A stretch of 64,000 nucleotides of DNA from Cyanophora paradoxa (GCA_004431415.1 QPMI01000107.1:1-64000), one strand, 5' to 3'. Shown: positions 1-9,961, counted from the stretch's first letter. Numbers and translations are program-made. Notes: generated by a model from the sequence alone, not told the origin.

Positions 1-27
1 CTGGGAGGGGGAGAGCCTCAATCACGG

Positions 28-300
28 CTACGCGAATATTCGAGAGTCTAAATCTGGCGCTGGGCTGGCGACGGCGTACAGGGTGATCTCGTTCTTGGCG
101 GGATTGAGCATGATGTGCTGGAAGCAGTCGCCCTTGCGGCACTCCAGCGAGATGTTGCGCAGCAGCCTGCAGTAGTTTGAAGCAGATCTCGCCGTTCTCG
201 TCGAGATCCTCGTCCATGGCCTCGTACTCGAAGATGCCGAAGGTCAGGCAGCAGGTCTCGTACTTGGGGCGCACATTCTTGATTTCTCTTGGCTGTGAAG
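28..300 (-). pseudogene. Unknown small gene of the virus-like element, frameshifted
   Basis: Reading leftward, one frame gives a cysteine-containing acidic stretch (KYETCCLTFGIFEYEAMDED). After a one-base shift near 175 the next frame continues with ECRKGDCFQHIMLNPAKNEI and stops at 28-30. Joined, this is about 85 residues with five cysteines. No start codon is evident in frame upstream of 300, so the N-terminus is unresolved. The TGACGTA-bearing element at 385-460 lies just upstream in the orientation expected of a promoter for this gene. I do not recognise the family; no function is claimed. Confidence 0.45.
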
Positions 301-384
301 TGTGAGCGAGGGCGCGGCGCGGCTGCGGTTTTGAGGCCGTTCAGGTGAGGGTCAGGTGAGCGCTCACCTGAAGAGGGGGGGGAA

Positions 385-460
385 GTGACGCGGACGCGAA
401 TACGTCATAAGTCGAATACGTCATAGTCCAAAACCTGGACTCGGGACTCGGCCCAGGCCC
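385..460 (-). promoter_or_regulatory. TGACGTA repeat element, copy a
   Basis: This is an element of about 75 bp whose reverse complement carries two copies of CTATGACGTATT about 14 bases apart, preceded by GAGTCCAGGTTTTGGA. It is the reverse complement of the copy at 1727-1806. It sits upstream of the leftward gene at 28-300. TGACGTA resembles a bZIP (CRE-like) site; the promoter role is inference. Confidence 0.5.
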
Positions 461-655
461 CGCGGTTAAAAAAATAAGCTCGGACTTGGCGCCATTTTCT
501 GAACCCCGGCTAGCTGCTTAATCCAGTACCATGGAGCCCGCCATCTCCAGCTAGTCTCCAGGGCGCCAAGCTCGACAAGGCCTCAGTATCTACCTTCAGC
601 TGATCGAGCTGGCCTGGCCGGAGCCAATGATAGCTCAGGCCTGCAAATCGCTCAC

Positions 656-1061
656 GTGGCGTTCGATGCGCCGTTCTCAGGTGACCCGACTCAGATGACA
701 TCCTGGACCAAGGAGGAGATAAAAGCCGACTTCGAGGCGCTTTTCTCATTTATGAGCAAGAAGTATGCCGAAATCGAAGCAGCTAAAGCCGCAGCCGCAG
801 CGAAGACGAAGGGCAGAAGGCACCGAAGCCTCAGCGAAGGCCCTGCCGGCGACGAAGGCACCGAAGTTCAAGGCGCTGGCCTCTGCAGAAGGCCAAGGCC
901 AAGGCCGACCTGCTTCGCGTAGGCCAAGGACATAGCCAAGGAGGCCAGCAGCCACAGGCCCGACTGGCCGGCGCCGGCGCCCTACCGCTACCTCAAGCTG
1001 GACAAGCGCAACGATACCGGCTTCACCAGGAGGAGGTGGCCTGAGCCCTTCGGTGGCTGAA
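656..1061 (+). pseudogene. Unknown basic Ala/Lys-rich protein of the virus-like element, frameshifted
   Basis: The gene starts with MAFDAPFSGDPTQMTSWTKE, then an acidic-to-alanine helix (EIEAAKAAAAAKTKGR), a Lys/Pro/Ala-rich middle in a second frame (ALPATKAPKFKALA), and a third frame ending HRPDWPAPAPYRYLKLDKRN to a TGA at 1059-1061. The frames join at about 815 and 905 through one-base shifts with no splice signals. About 135 residues in all. The basic, low-complexity centre could be a nucleic-acid-binding or virion protein, but no family is recognised. Confidence 0.4.
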
Positions 1062-1239
1062 GCCAAGGGAGATCAAGTCTGGAGGCGGTATCGAGCTAGC
1101 GCTAGCGCTAGAGGAGGCGGTGCAGACTTAGAGGAGCAGGCGCTGCTAGATACCATCAACTTGGGCAGGGTAGAGCTGAGCTAGCTAGCTGGTATCGATA
1201 TCTAGCTAGCCTAGCGCTAGCCCAGTGCTTAATTAATTA

Positions 1240-1338
1240 ACTGAAAGGTTGCGGAGGTTGCGGACGCGTCACAAATACGTCATAGTCGAATACGTCATAG
1301 TCCAAAACCTGACTCGGGACTCGGCCCGGCCCTGCCGG
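1240..1338 (-). promoter_or_regulatory. TGACGTA repeat element, copy b
   Basis: Same element as copy a, extended on one side by a GGTTGCGGAGGTTGCGGA stretch. It is the reverse complement of copy c at 1575-1666, so b and c form arms of about 95 bp around 240 bp, nested inside the a/d pair. Confidence 0.5.
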
Positions 1339-1574
1339 TAAAAAAAAGAGACTTGAACAAAAACACCGTACCCCGGTATTTAACTTGAAATCATCATGAC
1401 ATCATGTTCAAGTTGCTATGACATTAACTACATTCAAAAGCAATGAATGCAATAGTGTAGTCAAGCGATCGCGAAAGGATAGCGATAGGATCGGGATAGG
1501 ATAGGTGACACGATAACGATAAGATAAGCTTGCAGATAACAGGGGTACAGTATTATTATTTGAAACTTGGCGAG

Positions 1575-1666
1575 AGTCTGGGCCCAGGTCCCAAGTCCAG
1601 GTTTTGGACTATGACGTATTCGACTATGACGTATTTGTGACGCGTCCGCAACCTCCGCAACCTTTC
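1575..1666 (+). promoter_or_regulatory. TGACGTA repeat element, copy c
   Basis: Contains the paired CTATGACGTATT motif and the CCGCAACCTCCGCAACC extension. Inverted relative to copies a and b. It is followed by a 9-bp microsatellite. Confidence 0.5.
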
Positions 1667-1668
1667 AA

Positions 1669-1706
1669 TTGGACATTTGGACATTTGGACATTTGGACAT
1701 TTGGAC
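1669..1706. repeat. Short tandem repeat, TTGGACATT unit
   Basis: Four copies of a 9-bp unit reading TTGGACATT lie between element copies c and d. Confidence 0.85.
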
Positions 1707-1726
1707 ATAACATGTACCCCCTCCCC

Positions 1727-1806
1727 AGGGCCGGGCCGAGTCCCGAGTCCAGGTTTTGGACTATGACGTATTCGACTATGACGTATTCGCGTCCGCGTCA
1801 CTTCTC
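1727..1806 (+). promoter_or_regulatory. TGACGTA repeat element, copy d
   Basis: Mirror image of copy a. It ends about 60 bp upstream of the start codon at 1868, which fits a promoter for the rightward gene cluster 1868-2814. The role is inferred from position and from recurrence next to gene starts. Confidence 0.5.
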
Positions 1807-1867
1807 CCCCATCCTACGTTCGCAGCCGCCGGGCACCTCCCACAATTTTCCGAGGTACCCAGCAAGC

Positions 1868-2155
1868 ATGGACTTTACTGACTGCGCAGGTATCAAGCAG
1901 GAGCCCGAGGACCTTCTCTCCGCCGCGCCGCGCCTCCGCCCAAGCAGCGCCGCCGCGCGGGCCCAAGTCCCTTAGCTCCGAGCCCGAGATCCTGGCGACG
2001 CCGGCCCGCGAGCCAGAGACCGTGGACTTGACCCTGGAGGAGCCGCGCGCGGCCCGCCGCGCCTTCTGATCCTGGCCGCCGCGGCCGCCGCGCTCTACTA
2101 CGCCGCCCGGCGCCTGGGCCCGCAGCTCTCGGGCCTGGCCCGGAACCTTTTCTAA
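1868..2155 (+). pseudogene. Unknown tail-anchored acidic protein with SUMO-like motifs, frameshifted
   Basis: From ATG 1868 the first frame reads MDFTDCAGIKQEPEDL. After a shift near 1950 a second frame carries SSEPEILATPAREPETVDLT. After another near 2065 a third frame gives LILAAAAAALYYAARRLGPQ and ends with TAA at 2153-2155. Joined, it is about 95 residues, acidic at the N-terminus with a C-terminal hydrophobic helix and a short basic tail. IKQE matches the SUMO attachment consensus and VDLT matches a SUMO-interaction core; short motifs like these also arise by chance. No family recognised. Confidence 0.45.
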
Positions 2156-2165
2156 GTCTTGCCCA

Positions 2166-2506
2166 ATGGAGGCCCTGCTAGATCTCATGGCCTTTGCGCT
2201 GCCGATCTTCTTCCTGGTGGGCCTCAGCCGCATGGAGCGCGAGGCGCGCCAGCCCGAGCGCGTCGAGCGCGGCCTCACCCCGAAGAGCAGCGCGGCCTCA
2301 CCGAGTGGGACCTGGCGCTCATGGCCGGCCGCATGCTCAACGGCGATCGGCTCGAGGCGGGCCACCGCCTCAAGCTAGAGGACGGCGGCACGGCCGTCTG
2401 GACGGGCGAGGCCTGGACGCACGACTCGACGGGCGAGCCGATGAAGCTGCTCGCCTCCGGCAACAAGTACTGGCGCGGCGACTCGATGGAGTACCGGCGC
2501 CCGTGA
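2166..2506 (+). pseudogene. Small membrane protein of the virus-like element, one frameshift
   Basis: ATG 2166 opens with a hydrophobic helix (LLDLMAFALPIFFLVGL) followed by a charged segment (SRMEREARQPERVERGL). The frame breaks at a run of C near 2278. One base over, the frame continues as EEQRGLTEWDLALMAGRMLN, then KLEDGGTAVWTGEAW, to a TGA at 2504-2506. About 112 residues. The single missing base has no intron signals around it, so this is a decay mutation or an isolated sequence error. Function unknown. Confidence 0.55.
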
Positions 2507-2532
2507 TTTTCTAGCCCTTCTACCAGCAAAGA

Positions 2533-2814
2533 ATGGCTGACCCTCGCCCGACCCGGCCGCAGGCGTCGAGAGCGCTGGCAGCTCGGACGAGTACTCGGAG
2601 CTCTCGGATCCGGATCCGACGAGCCCTCCGACGCCTTCGCGACCGAGAACGAGCGCTCCTCATGCGCATCTACGAGTCCCTGCGCGAAGCTATCTACTGG
2701 GAGGACCCGCGCCTAGGGACCCTCATGAACTTCTCCAAGTTTGCCGAGTTCATGTTCGCTATGACCGTGCCCTTTACCCGAGTCGTGCTCTGGGATAGGA
2801 ACAGGAACTGGTAG
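2533..2814 (+). pseudogene. Unknown protein of the virus-like element, probably frameshifted
   Basis: The C-terminal half in the frame ending TAG 2812-2814 looks like real protein (LMRIYESLREAIYWEDP, then FSKFAEFMFAMTVPFTRVVL). The N-terminal half in this frame is Arg-rich and unlikely. The alternative frame gives an acidic Ser/Asp/Pro stretch (SSDEYSELSDPDPTSPPTP) more like the neighbours. A shift near 2640 is therefore likely. Last gene of a rightward cluster that abuts leftward genes at 2831. Confidence 0.45.
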
Positions 2815-2830
2815 TATTGAGTACAGAGCC

Positions 2831-3232
2831 CTACGAGCTAGAGCTGCTATCGCCCGAGTCCAGGCGCGCCTTCTTGGCCTTGGAGCGGCGGAGGCGGGAG
2901 ACGTACTGCAGGCGCAGGTTGCGCACGAGCAGCTCGCCGGCCGTGGTGCCCGGCAGCCGGGAACCGCGTCCGTGGGCAGCAGCTGGCCCTCGCGTATCGC
3001 CTTGTACGTCTTGCGCTTGTTGAATGCAACCTTCTCCGTATCTTCCGTGCCGTCGTACTCGGACGTGGGAAGGAACTGCGAGGCGGTCTTGGGGACTTCT
3101 AGAACCAGCGCGCGCTTGGCCTTCTTGACGGAGACTGCGTTCGCGCGCTCCAGCTTGACGCCGGGCTCCAGGGGGTAGCGGCGACTTCGTTCTCAGCGAA
3201 GGAGACACGGGGGAAGAGCCGCCGCGGGGCAT
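2831..3232 (-). pseudogene. Unknown Lys/Arg-rich protein of the virus-like element, frameshifted
   Basis: Two frames alternate on the minus strand. The central part reads VKKAKRALVLEVPKTASQFL and EYDGTEDTEKVAFNKRKTYK. The C-terminal part, after a shift near 2950, reads TTAGELLVRNLRLQYVSRLR and ends in a Lys-rich then Ser-rich tail with stop at 2831-2833. About 130 residues. The start at 3232 is the first in-frame ATG, but the frame after it is probably displaced near 3175. Function unknown. Confidence 0.45.
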
Positions 3233-3248
3233 GGTTCGCTCGCTTTAC

Positions 3249-3574
3249 CTAGCGTTTAGAAAATAGCGCGCGAGCCTCGAGCACCAGGAGACCCGCCACA
3301 ACCGCTGCGGCGATGACCACGGCAACCTTGAGCCAGTGCCAGAAGCGCTCGGCCACGTCCGTGAGCGCGCGGCCCGCCTTGCCCGGTGCGGTGAGTGCGG
3401 AGCCCAGCGCGCCCGCCGCAATGTCCGCCCACGCGCCTCCGTCGCCGCGCAGCACGTTCTCGCGGTTCTTCATCTCGACTGTGGCGCCGATCGCGGCGTT
3501 GAGCTCACCGAACTGCAGCCGCGGCGCGCCCTTGGGCCAAAGGTCTTGGTGAGCAGCGCGTCGAGCCAGCTCAT
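3249..3574 (-). pseudogene. Small C-terminally membrane-anchored protein, one frameshift
   Basis: ATG 3574 begins MSWLDALLTKTFGP. The frame shifts near 3535 to PRLQFGELNAAIGATVEMKN and continues with a Gly/Ala-rich region and a C-terminal helix (VAVVIAAAVVAGLLVL) followed by a short basic end. About 109 residues. An internal ATG at 3473 leaves an intact 74-residue frame, so a shorter product could still be made. A C-terminal helix is shared by neighbouring genes, which suggests a set of virion or envelope-type membrane proteins. That is inference. Confidence 0.5.
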
Positions 3575-3603
3575 CTCTACTAGCTAGCGCTTCGAAAATC
3601 TAT

Positions 3604-4089
3604 CTAAATCGCGAAGCCGCGCAGGTACCAGACCATGAGGAGCGAGCCGCCGAGCGCCACGAGCAACGGCAGGTGCCCGTCGACCGCGCGCCGCGCCTCC
3701 CAGGCCCAGATCTCCTGGCGGCTCAGCTCGTTCGCGCCGTCGAAGTAAGCGCTGACGCCGTACTCGCGCGCGGGCGCAGGCTGCGACCAGAGGCCGGCGC
3801 TCAGGCGCGGCGCCCCCTCCCTCTGCTGCTGCGAGGCCAGCGCCGCCGTCGCCGCGTGCGCCGCCTCGCGCTGGCCCGGGGCGATCGCCACGAGGGGCAG
3901 GGGCCCGACGCCGCGGCCCTTGCCCGCCGCCTTAATCGACTTCAGCGCCGGCGGCGCCGGGTCCGCGCCCCTTAGCTTAGGCCCCTCCGCCCTCGCCCCG
4001 CCCCCGCCCTTGGCAGCCTCGCCGATCTTGCTGCAGCGCGAGTCCGATTTGAACACTGTACACAACAGCTTCTCTACGGCGTTCGGCAT
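3604..4089 (-). CDS. Hypothetical 161-residue protein with C-terminal membrane segment
   Basis: This is one of the few intact frames in the virus-like element. It opens MPNAVEKLLCTVFKSDSRCS, has a Gly/Ala/Lys-rich disordered middle, a more ordered segment (YGVSAYFDGANELSRQEIWA) and a final hydrophobic helix (LPLLVALGGSLLMVWYL) ending RGFAI. It lies in a leftward run with 3249-3574 and 4208-4399, spaced about 30 and 120 bp. No family recognised. Confidence 0.5.
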   Translation of the reverse strand: MPNAVEKLLCTVFKSDSRCSKIGEAAKGGGGARAEGPKLRGADPAPPALKSIKAAGKGRGVGPLPLVAIAPGQREAAHAATAALASQQQREGAPRLSAGLWSQPAPAREYGVSAYFDGANELSRQEIWAWEARRAVDGHLPLLVALGGSLLMVWYLRGFAI

Positions 4090-4207
4090 GTTCAGACGTG
4101 TAACGTGAATGAAGAAAATTTAAAAGGGAACGTCGACGGACTTGAGCAACTTGGAAAAGGGAAAGGGGGGAATGAACTTGGGAAAACTTTGAAAAGGGAG
4201 AGTTAAC

Positions 4208-4399
4208 TTAGCGCCCCGCGGGGCGCATGCCGGCCGTCGCCATCGAGACGGAGCCGGGGGCGTAGAGGGACTTGGCGGCATAGCCGAAGCCCACGCCTAT
4301 GACGGCCGAGGCGGTGGGGGTGCCGCCGAGGAGCCAGGTGAGGGTCGCGGCGAGGGCTCCAAGGGTGTAGTGCTGTGGGTAGCTGTCAGCGAAGGCCAT
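4208..4399 (-). CDS. Hypothetical 63-residue hydrophobic protein
   Basis: Intact frame with two hydrophobic stretches (LGALAATLTWLLGG and ASAVIGVGFGYAAKSL). The composition is that of a small integral membrane protein. It is in the same leftward cluster as its neighbours, 48 bp before the stop of the next gene. Too short for family assignment. Confidence 0.45.
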   Translation of the reverse strand: MAFADSYPQHYTLGALAATLTWLLGGTPTASAVIGVGFGYAAKSLYAPGSVSMATAGMRPAGR

Positions 4400-4447
4400 C
4401 GCGGGACCGATTTGAGGGAGGGTTGAGAAAAAATACCGCCTCGGGCC

Positions 4448-5525
4448 TCAGTGGTGGAGGTGGCGGAAGGTCTCGGCGTGGGCCTCCGTCGCCGCCGCCA
4501 CGTCCTCCGCCGCGTCGATCTCCGCGCGCGAGGCCTCCAGCGTCGCCCGCCGCGCGTAGGACTGCGGGACGGCCACGCGCCGGTAGCTGTAGCCGAGGCC
4601 CTTCGACAGCCCCGCCGTCTCCGCCTCGAACGCCCGCCAGCGCTCCGAGGCCTCCGCGCCGGAGATCTGGCCGGCGCGGAAGCCCGCCTCCAGCTCGGCG
4701 CGGAAGGCGAGGGTGTGCTGGAGGCGCTGGGCCCGACGGCCCTGGCGCCGCTCCTCCGCCTCGCGCGCCAGGCGCGCCGCCAGGGCCTGCCGCTCGGCCT
4801 CCTGCTGGGCCCCGAAGCCCTGGATCGCGGAGAGGACGGCGCCGGGGCCGGGGACGGGGCTGGGGCCGTCGGCGCTCGCGGGGGAGGCGGAGGTACCCTG
4901 CCCTTGGATCAGGAGGGGGGCGGGGGGAGGGGGGGTACGGGAGGGAAAGCGGGGGGTACGCGGGGCCGGACCTGGCGCGGCAGCATCTCGTCGATGCGCT
5001 GCTGGCCGGGGCGCTGCTGGGGGGCAGTGGCGGGGGGCTGGGGCGGGAGGAAGGCCGGCGCCGAGTTGCGGGTGCGCTTGCCCTTGCCCTTGGTGTGGGG
5101 CTTGACGAGGAAGGGCCCGACGTCGGCCACCGGGTCCTTGAACTGGGCGACGGGGATCGCGATCGCCTCCAGCGCCGGCTGGCTCTCGCCGAGGGAGAGC
5201 GGGGCCTTGGGACGATGCCGCGGATGTAGGTCTGCCAGACGCCGCCGAGCTTGTAGGAGTAGAGGCGGCACGAGGAGCCGAAGCCGGCGAGGGTCTCGTC
5301 CAGCCGGCCGTTCTCGATGTCAGCGCCGACGGCGGCGGAGGTGTCCGGGCCCTCCGTGCGCGCGATGTACTCGACGATGCCCGCGACGCTCGTCATCCAG
5401 CCCTCCGTCTCCGAGCCGACGAGGAAGGTGGTGGGGTCGACGACGCAGTGGGTGATGATGAAGCGGGTGAGGGGGCAGGAGGCCGTCTCCTGCCAGAAGG
5501 CGAGGCGCTTCTCCCGCAGCCACAC
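4448..5525 (-). pseudogene. Larger structural-type protein of the virus-like element, frameshifted
   Basis: Three minus-strand frames in series make one protein of about 360 residues. The N-terminal part is well ordered (EKRLAFWQETASCPLTRFII, then SSCRLYSYKLGGVWQTYIRG). After a shift near 5215 comes a Pro-rich linker with a basic patch (KPHTKGKGKRTRNSAPAF). After another near 4915 comes a long Ala/Glu/Arg helix (AERQALAARLAREAEERRQ), probably coiled coil, ending LHH before the stop at 4448-4450. The open frame continues upstream of 5525 to about 5700 without an ATG, so the true start is unresolved. An ordered head plus coiled coil suggests a virion component, but no capsid family can be named. 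Confidence 0.45.
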
Positions 5526-6690
5526 CGGCTCGAAGGCCTGGATGCAGGAGGCCTGGCGGCCACCTGCGGCGCGGGCGACGTTAGCGCGTACGACGTCGGG
5601 ACGGGCGGGGAAGGTGCGCGGCTTCGAATCCAGCGGCTCCCGCGAAGCTGCCTGCGGCCCAGTGAGCGTGCTGCGAGCGGGAGGTGGGAGGGATTGGGCG
5701 GGCGGGCCTGCGTCCAGCGCTGAAACGTAGCTCCACTGATGCTATCCGCGATGCGCGTAGCCCGCGACTGGCCGCGGACAAGGGAGGGCTTAGCTAGGAC
5801 AAGAACGGGTGTGGGGCGCGGGGCTGGAGGCGCGGGGAGGCGAGCCGGAGCCGCCGAATCGATGCGCGGGCTTGAGAACGAGATCTAGAAGCGTGCGCAA
5901 GTCGCCGCGAACGTCGGCTCGAGTTGCGGAAGGCGCGGCGGCCAATCTCGGCACCTGCTCAGAGACCAAATGTCAGCGGACGCGGGCGAATCGAGCGCGA
6001 GGTTGCGGGGCATGTTCTAGGTGCTAAATGCAAGGATAGAGCGGCAAGAGAGCGAGCTGGCACCTGCGGGATGCGGCGGAGTGCTCCGGCTCGGGCGCCA
6101 TCGAGCTTTCGAAGGTCCGCGGCCGGCGCGAGCGACCCTGCGCGTGGCGGCGTGAGTGCGGCGTCGAGAGAGCTTTCCAGCGCCCAAAATCTGAGGTCCG
6201 GAGCTAGCCGTGGTGCGGAGAAAGAGGTTGCGAAGTGAGGCGCACCTCCGAATCGAAAGGAGCGAGGCGGCGGCTCTCCGGGCTGAGCGGAATGCAAGCT
6301 AGTGCCTCTGGCAAGTGCTGCAAGGAGCGCTGGGCCCGGGCGCTGCGAGATGCGCTGCCCGGGCGCTTTTTTTCGGGTTGGGGTACTGTGTTTTGAGTCG
6401 AAACACGTGGAGCAACCGCGTGAGCCCAAAACTTTCTGAGCTTAGGAGCAAAGGCGGTCGAGCGCTCGGCCGCGCAAGCTAGCTCCGGCGCGCTCTGCCT
6501 TCTCTCTACACGTGTCGCATTCACGTGCGCTCAAAACTTTCTAAGCTTCGGTCAAGCAAGGGGCTAGCGCTTCCGAAGTTCTACGCGCGCGCCTCCCGTC
6601 CGCCGGGCCGACGGTCTGCGCGTCACATCGTCCGCTGCGCCAAGAAGGAGAGATCAAGACGGTGTCAACCGGGTCTAGTTGAGCGCTTAA
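5526..6690. other. No recognisable gene
   Basis: Open frames exist on both strands, but they overlap, are Arg/Pro/Ala-rich and show no ordered protein pattern. The first 170 bp may hold the N-terminus of the leftward gene at 4448-5525. The rest is GC-rich sequence before the helicase gene, with no RNA gene seen. Confidence 0.5.
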
Positions 6691-6757
6691 GGTCGGACCA
6701 AAGCCTGTCCCGACCCTCCCAGATCTTTAAATTAATATCTCAGAAGGTCGAGACAGC
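6691..6757 (+). repeat. Hairpin element with AT-rich core, single copy upstream of the helicase
   Basis: The core AGATCTTTAAATTAATATCT is flanked by inverted arms CTGTCCCGACC and GGTCGAGACAG. The leader GTCGGACCAAAG matches the leader of the array at 10391-10742. It lies about 90 bp upstream of the helicase start. See the matching copies at 10061 and in the array. Confidence 0.8.
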
Positions 6758-6845
6758 AGTCCAGACGTCGACTATAGCTAGCCAACAGACGTTGACTAGC
6801 CTAGTAGATCTAGAATTTTCCAAGCCTAGCTATAGAGAGACGACC

Positions 6846-9800
6846 ATGGCAACCGGACGCGTGTCTCTCGACGTCGACGCCTTCCTGGCCCGTATGCCCG
6901 GCCCGGGGTACAGCAGATAGATCTGAGCGAGCAGGAGTGCAGCTTTTTCGTTCGATTCCCTCTCGTCGAAGTCCAGAAGGCCTGCAGCCCGACCCTGGGG
7001 ACGGCTTTCTGCGTCTTCCACCCGCCCTGCATCACCCCAGCCACTTCTCGGGTGCCGAGGATGAGACGAGCACCGCGGCAGCCTGCGCCTTTGCAACCAA
7101 GTTCGGAGGCTTCACTTTCTCTCGCCCCTTGGATAATGGATTCAAGGCTGCCTACGTCCTACAGAGCCCGGAGGCTTGCGATCTCATGGCATGGTTCTTT
7201 GGGAGCTCGAGCGGCCTGGAGCTCGGTGTGGATGGCACGGGGGGCTACGTTCTGCGGGGGCCGGCGCCCGGGCCGCGAGCGGAGCTCCTCCCCACTCCAT
7301 CCAGAAGCTCGGCGCCCCGCGCTAAGCCCATCCCGGAGCCGGGCGCTCTCCTGGATTCGAGCCCAAGCCTGCCGGCCTTGGAGCGGCTCCTGGACCGCCT
7401 GCGCAAGAACAAGGCGGTGAGGGACGAGATCTGGAAGGCGGGGGCAGAGCTGCGCGCGGACCTTGGCCTGCACGACGCCCGCCGCGTTCAGCACCTTGGA
7501 GTCGAGCCCGACGGGTCCATCACCCTCGTCCTGGGCGGGAGTCAGCCGGGGGCGCCGGCGGCTCGAATCTCCATCCAGGCGCACGGTATTGAAGTCGAGC
7601 TCGAGGGGAGGGACCGGAGGGGAGTCGGGCAGCGTGGCACAGACCCGCTATGTGACCGATCCCTCGCAGCCTGTCGCCTTCGACATTGCCCTCCCCTCCC
7701 TCCTGATCGCGCTCGAGTCGACGGGCCTGGAGGCTTGCGTCAATGCAGTGGATGAACGCCACCTCTCGTGCAAGATCCTTACCTCCGCATTCGGGGCGCT
7801 GGAGCAGAACCCGAGATCCGCTCAGCCGCAGGTCGACGTCATCTGCTCGGGACTCAACACGGGGAAGACGCAGGCGCTGATCGATGCGTACCTGGACCCG
7901 GCCCTTGCAGGCGGCTGGCGAGTGATCCTCGTGACTTGCCGCCGGGCCTTCTCCCGCGACCTCAAGCGTCGCATTGATGCTGCGGAGTTGTCAAAGGACG
8001 CCGTGCTTTACATGGACATCAAGAAGCCACCGGAGAGCTCAAAGGGATCGCATGGCAAGTGGGGCTTCCGCCATGAGGAGTGCAGGTGCGTCGTCATCAC
8101 ATGGGACTCGCTGCACAAGGTGCTCGAGGACTGGGAGGGCTGGTCGACGGCGCCGCTACTGGTCGTGCTGGACGAGCTCTCCTCCCTCACGAAGCACCTC
8201 ACCTCGAGCGGCACCCTCGAGCCCACCGGCCTGCACCTAGGTATGCGGTCAGTGCCTCGAAACGCGCGCTGCGTGGGCCTATGGCGCGGCGTGATGAAGG
8301 CATCGCGCATCGTGGCGATGGACGGCTTCGTTCGGTCGGTCGATCTCGCGTACCTGGCAGAGTCGGCGCAGGAGGTCGGGGCGCGCCTGGGGCTCCTGTA
8401 CAACTCGCATCGCACCTGCGACTGGAAGATGCGCGTGTCAGACAGCCCGGCGCACGTCGAGGCGGACATCATGGCGCTGTGCAGACCGGGCGCTGCGGGC
8501 GATGATCATTGCAGAGACGCCGGCCAAGGCGATCGAGATGCAGGAGAAGATTGCGAAGCAGGCGCTGGAGCAGCTCAGCCTGGGCGGCGCTCAGTACGTG
8601 ACTCAGCTCGAGGCAGGGCCCGAGGACGGCAGCGGCGCACCGTTCACGATCGGGCTCATCGTTGGGCAGGCCAAGGAGAAGAGCGTGCGCTTCACGAACG
8701 AGGGCCCAGTGCGCATCGTGTCGATCGATGTGTCTGAGGAGGGCGCGTACAAGGCCTGCGACGTGCTCATCGCAACTTCCGCGCTCGGGGCAGGCGTGGA
8801 CTTTTCGGACGCGCACTTTGACAAGGTCTACGGCGTGTTCCAGGCAGAGCCCGCGCAGCTGGAGGCGGACGACATCGTGCAGCTGCTGTTTCGAGTCAGA
8901 AGGCTGCGCAAACGCAGCACGCCCGACGGAGAGCACCTGCTCGTCGCCGTGCGCAAGAACCGGACGCCCTCGGTTGCGGTCGGCGCGGCGGCTGCGCACT
9001 GGCGTGAGAGCGACGACGACGAGAGCTCGGACGACATGCAGCGCTACCTGGACCTGAAGGCTAGCCACCGCGGGAGCCGCCGCGCCGGCATGCCCACTCG
9101 GCGCCTCGCAGTGGCAGCGCGCCTGCGGCTGATGTCGACCTGCGCGCTGATGAACGTGCAAGTCACGGAGGATCAAAACCCGAGCGGACCGAAGCAGGAG
9201 AAGGAGCAGCGGCTGCGCGAGATCAGGAGCGTGCTGGAGGCGGGCGCGCTGGAGCCCGTCGATCTGTGGAGCACGGTGCTGGCCTGGAGGCAGTCCCGCG
9301 AGTCTCTCGCTAAGCTGGACATCGAGAAGGTTGCTTCGCTTGCTCGCACGTCGATCGCCGCGTTCCTGGCCAAGGATCCGAGCGAGCTGACCGAAGGAGA
9401 CGTCGCCTGGATGTGGGATTCGTTCTACTCCATCCCGCTCACTGCCGTGGTCACGCTGGTGCTGAAGCATGGCGCGGACGTTGCCGAGATCGTGCCTACT
9501 GCTGAGCGCCTCAAGGTATCGAAGGTCGTCGCGCTGTTCAAGAAACTCTTCGGCTGGCGGGGTATGGAAAGCTCGCGGGGCGTGCTCTGTGGTCGGACGA
9601 AGCCTACGCGGCCCTGGCGTCGCCGGAGGGTCGGGAGGCGTACGCGGCTCTGCAGAGTCTGGACGAGCGCGCGCCCCGCTTCGATGCAGCGGACGGTGAG
9701 AAGAAGCGGCTCTCGCAGCAGTCTTGGCAAGTCATCAAGTACCTGCTGGAGAAGTACCTCGGAGTGAGACGCGCTTTCTCCGACGCGGACGGAGGGCAAA

Positions 9801-9961
9801 TGGGCAGCCGAAAGCGACGCTACATCACGTGGGAGGAAGACATGCTCGACGACGCAGTAGAGCGCCAGGCTAAGCAGGCAAGGGCAGGCATGGCGCCAAG
9901 CTTCCCAGAGGTTTACAACGTTTTCTCCGACTGCTATGCTCTCATTCACAGGCGCGTGTGA
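6846..9961 (+). pseudogene. Herpesvirus origin-binding-protein-like SF2 helicase, multiply frameshifted
   Basis: About 1,030 residues spread over several frames, with shifts near 6905, 7050, 7615, 8485 and 9560. Helicase motifs are clear: Walker A CSGLNTGKTQALI (about 7845), motif Ia-like WRVILVTCRRAFSRDLKRR, a DEAD-type motif II LLVVLDELSSL (about 8165), a motif V-like ATSALGAGVDFSDAHFDKVY, and motif VI DIVQLLFRVRRLR. This layout matches the replication origin-binding proteins of herpesviruses and their relatives in other large DNA viruses and mobile elements. The first 250 residues (FATKFGGFTFSRPLDNGF) form an unrecognised domain; a primase-like role cannot be shown. The C-terminal part (RRYITWEEDMLDDAVERQAK) ends at a TGA. 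With five shifts it is unlikely to be functional. Confidence 0.75.

Noticed and set aside
2270-2290. Introns as an explanation of frame changes in the left region
   Set aside because: Here and at about 3535, 8485 and 10930 the frames join across zero or one base, with no GT-AG segment between.
4448-5525. Major capsid protein
   Set aside because: It has an ordered head and a coiled-coil tail but no recognisable jelly-roll pattern, and the length is too short.
5959-6524. Overlapping open frames on the minus strand
   Set aside because: Composition follows GC content, frames overlap each other, and no conserved protein pattern is visible.
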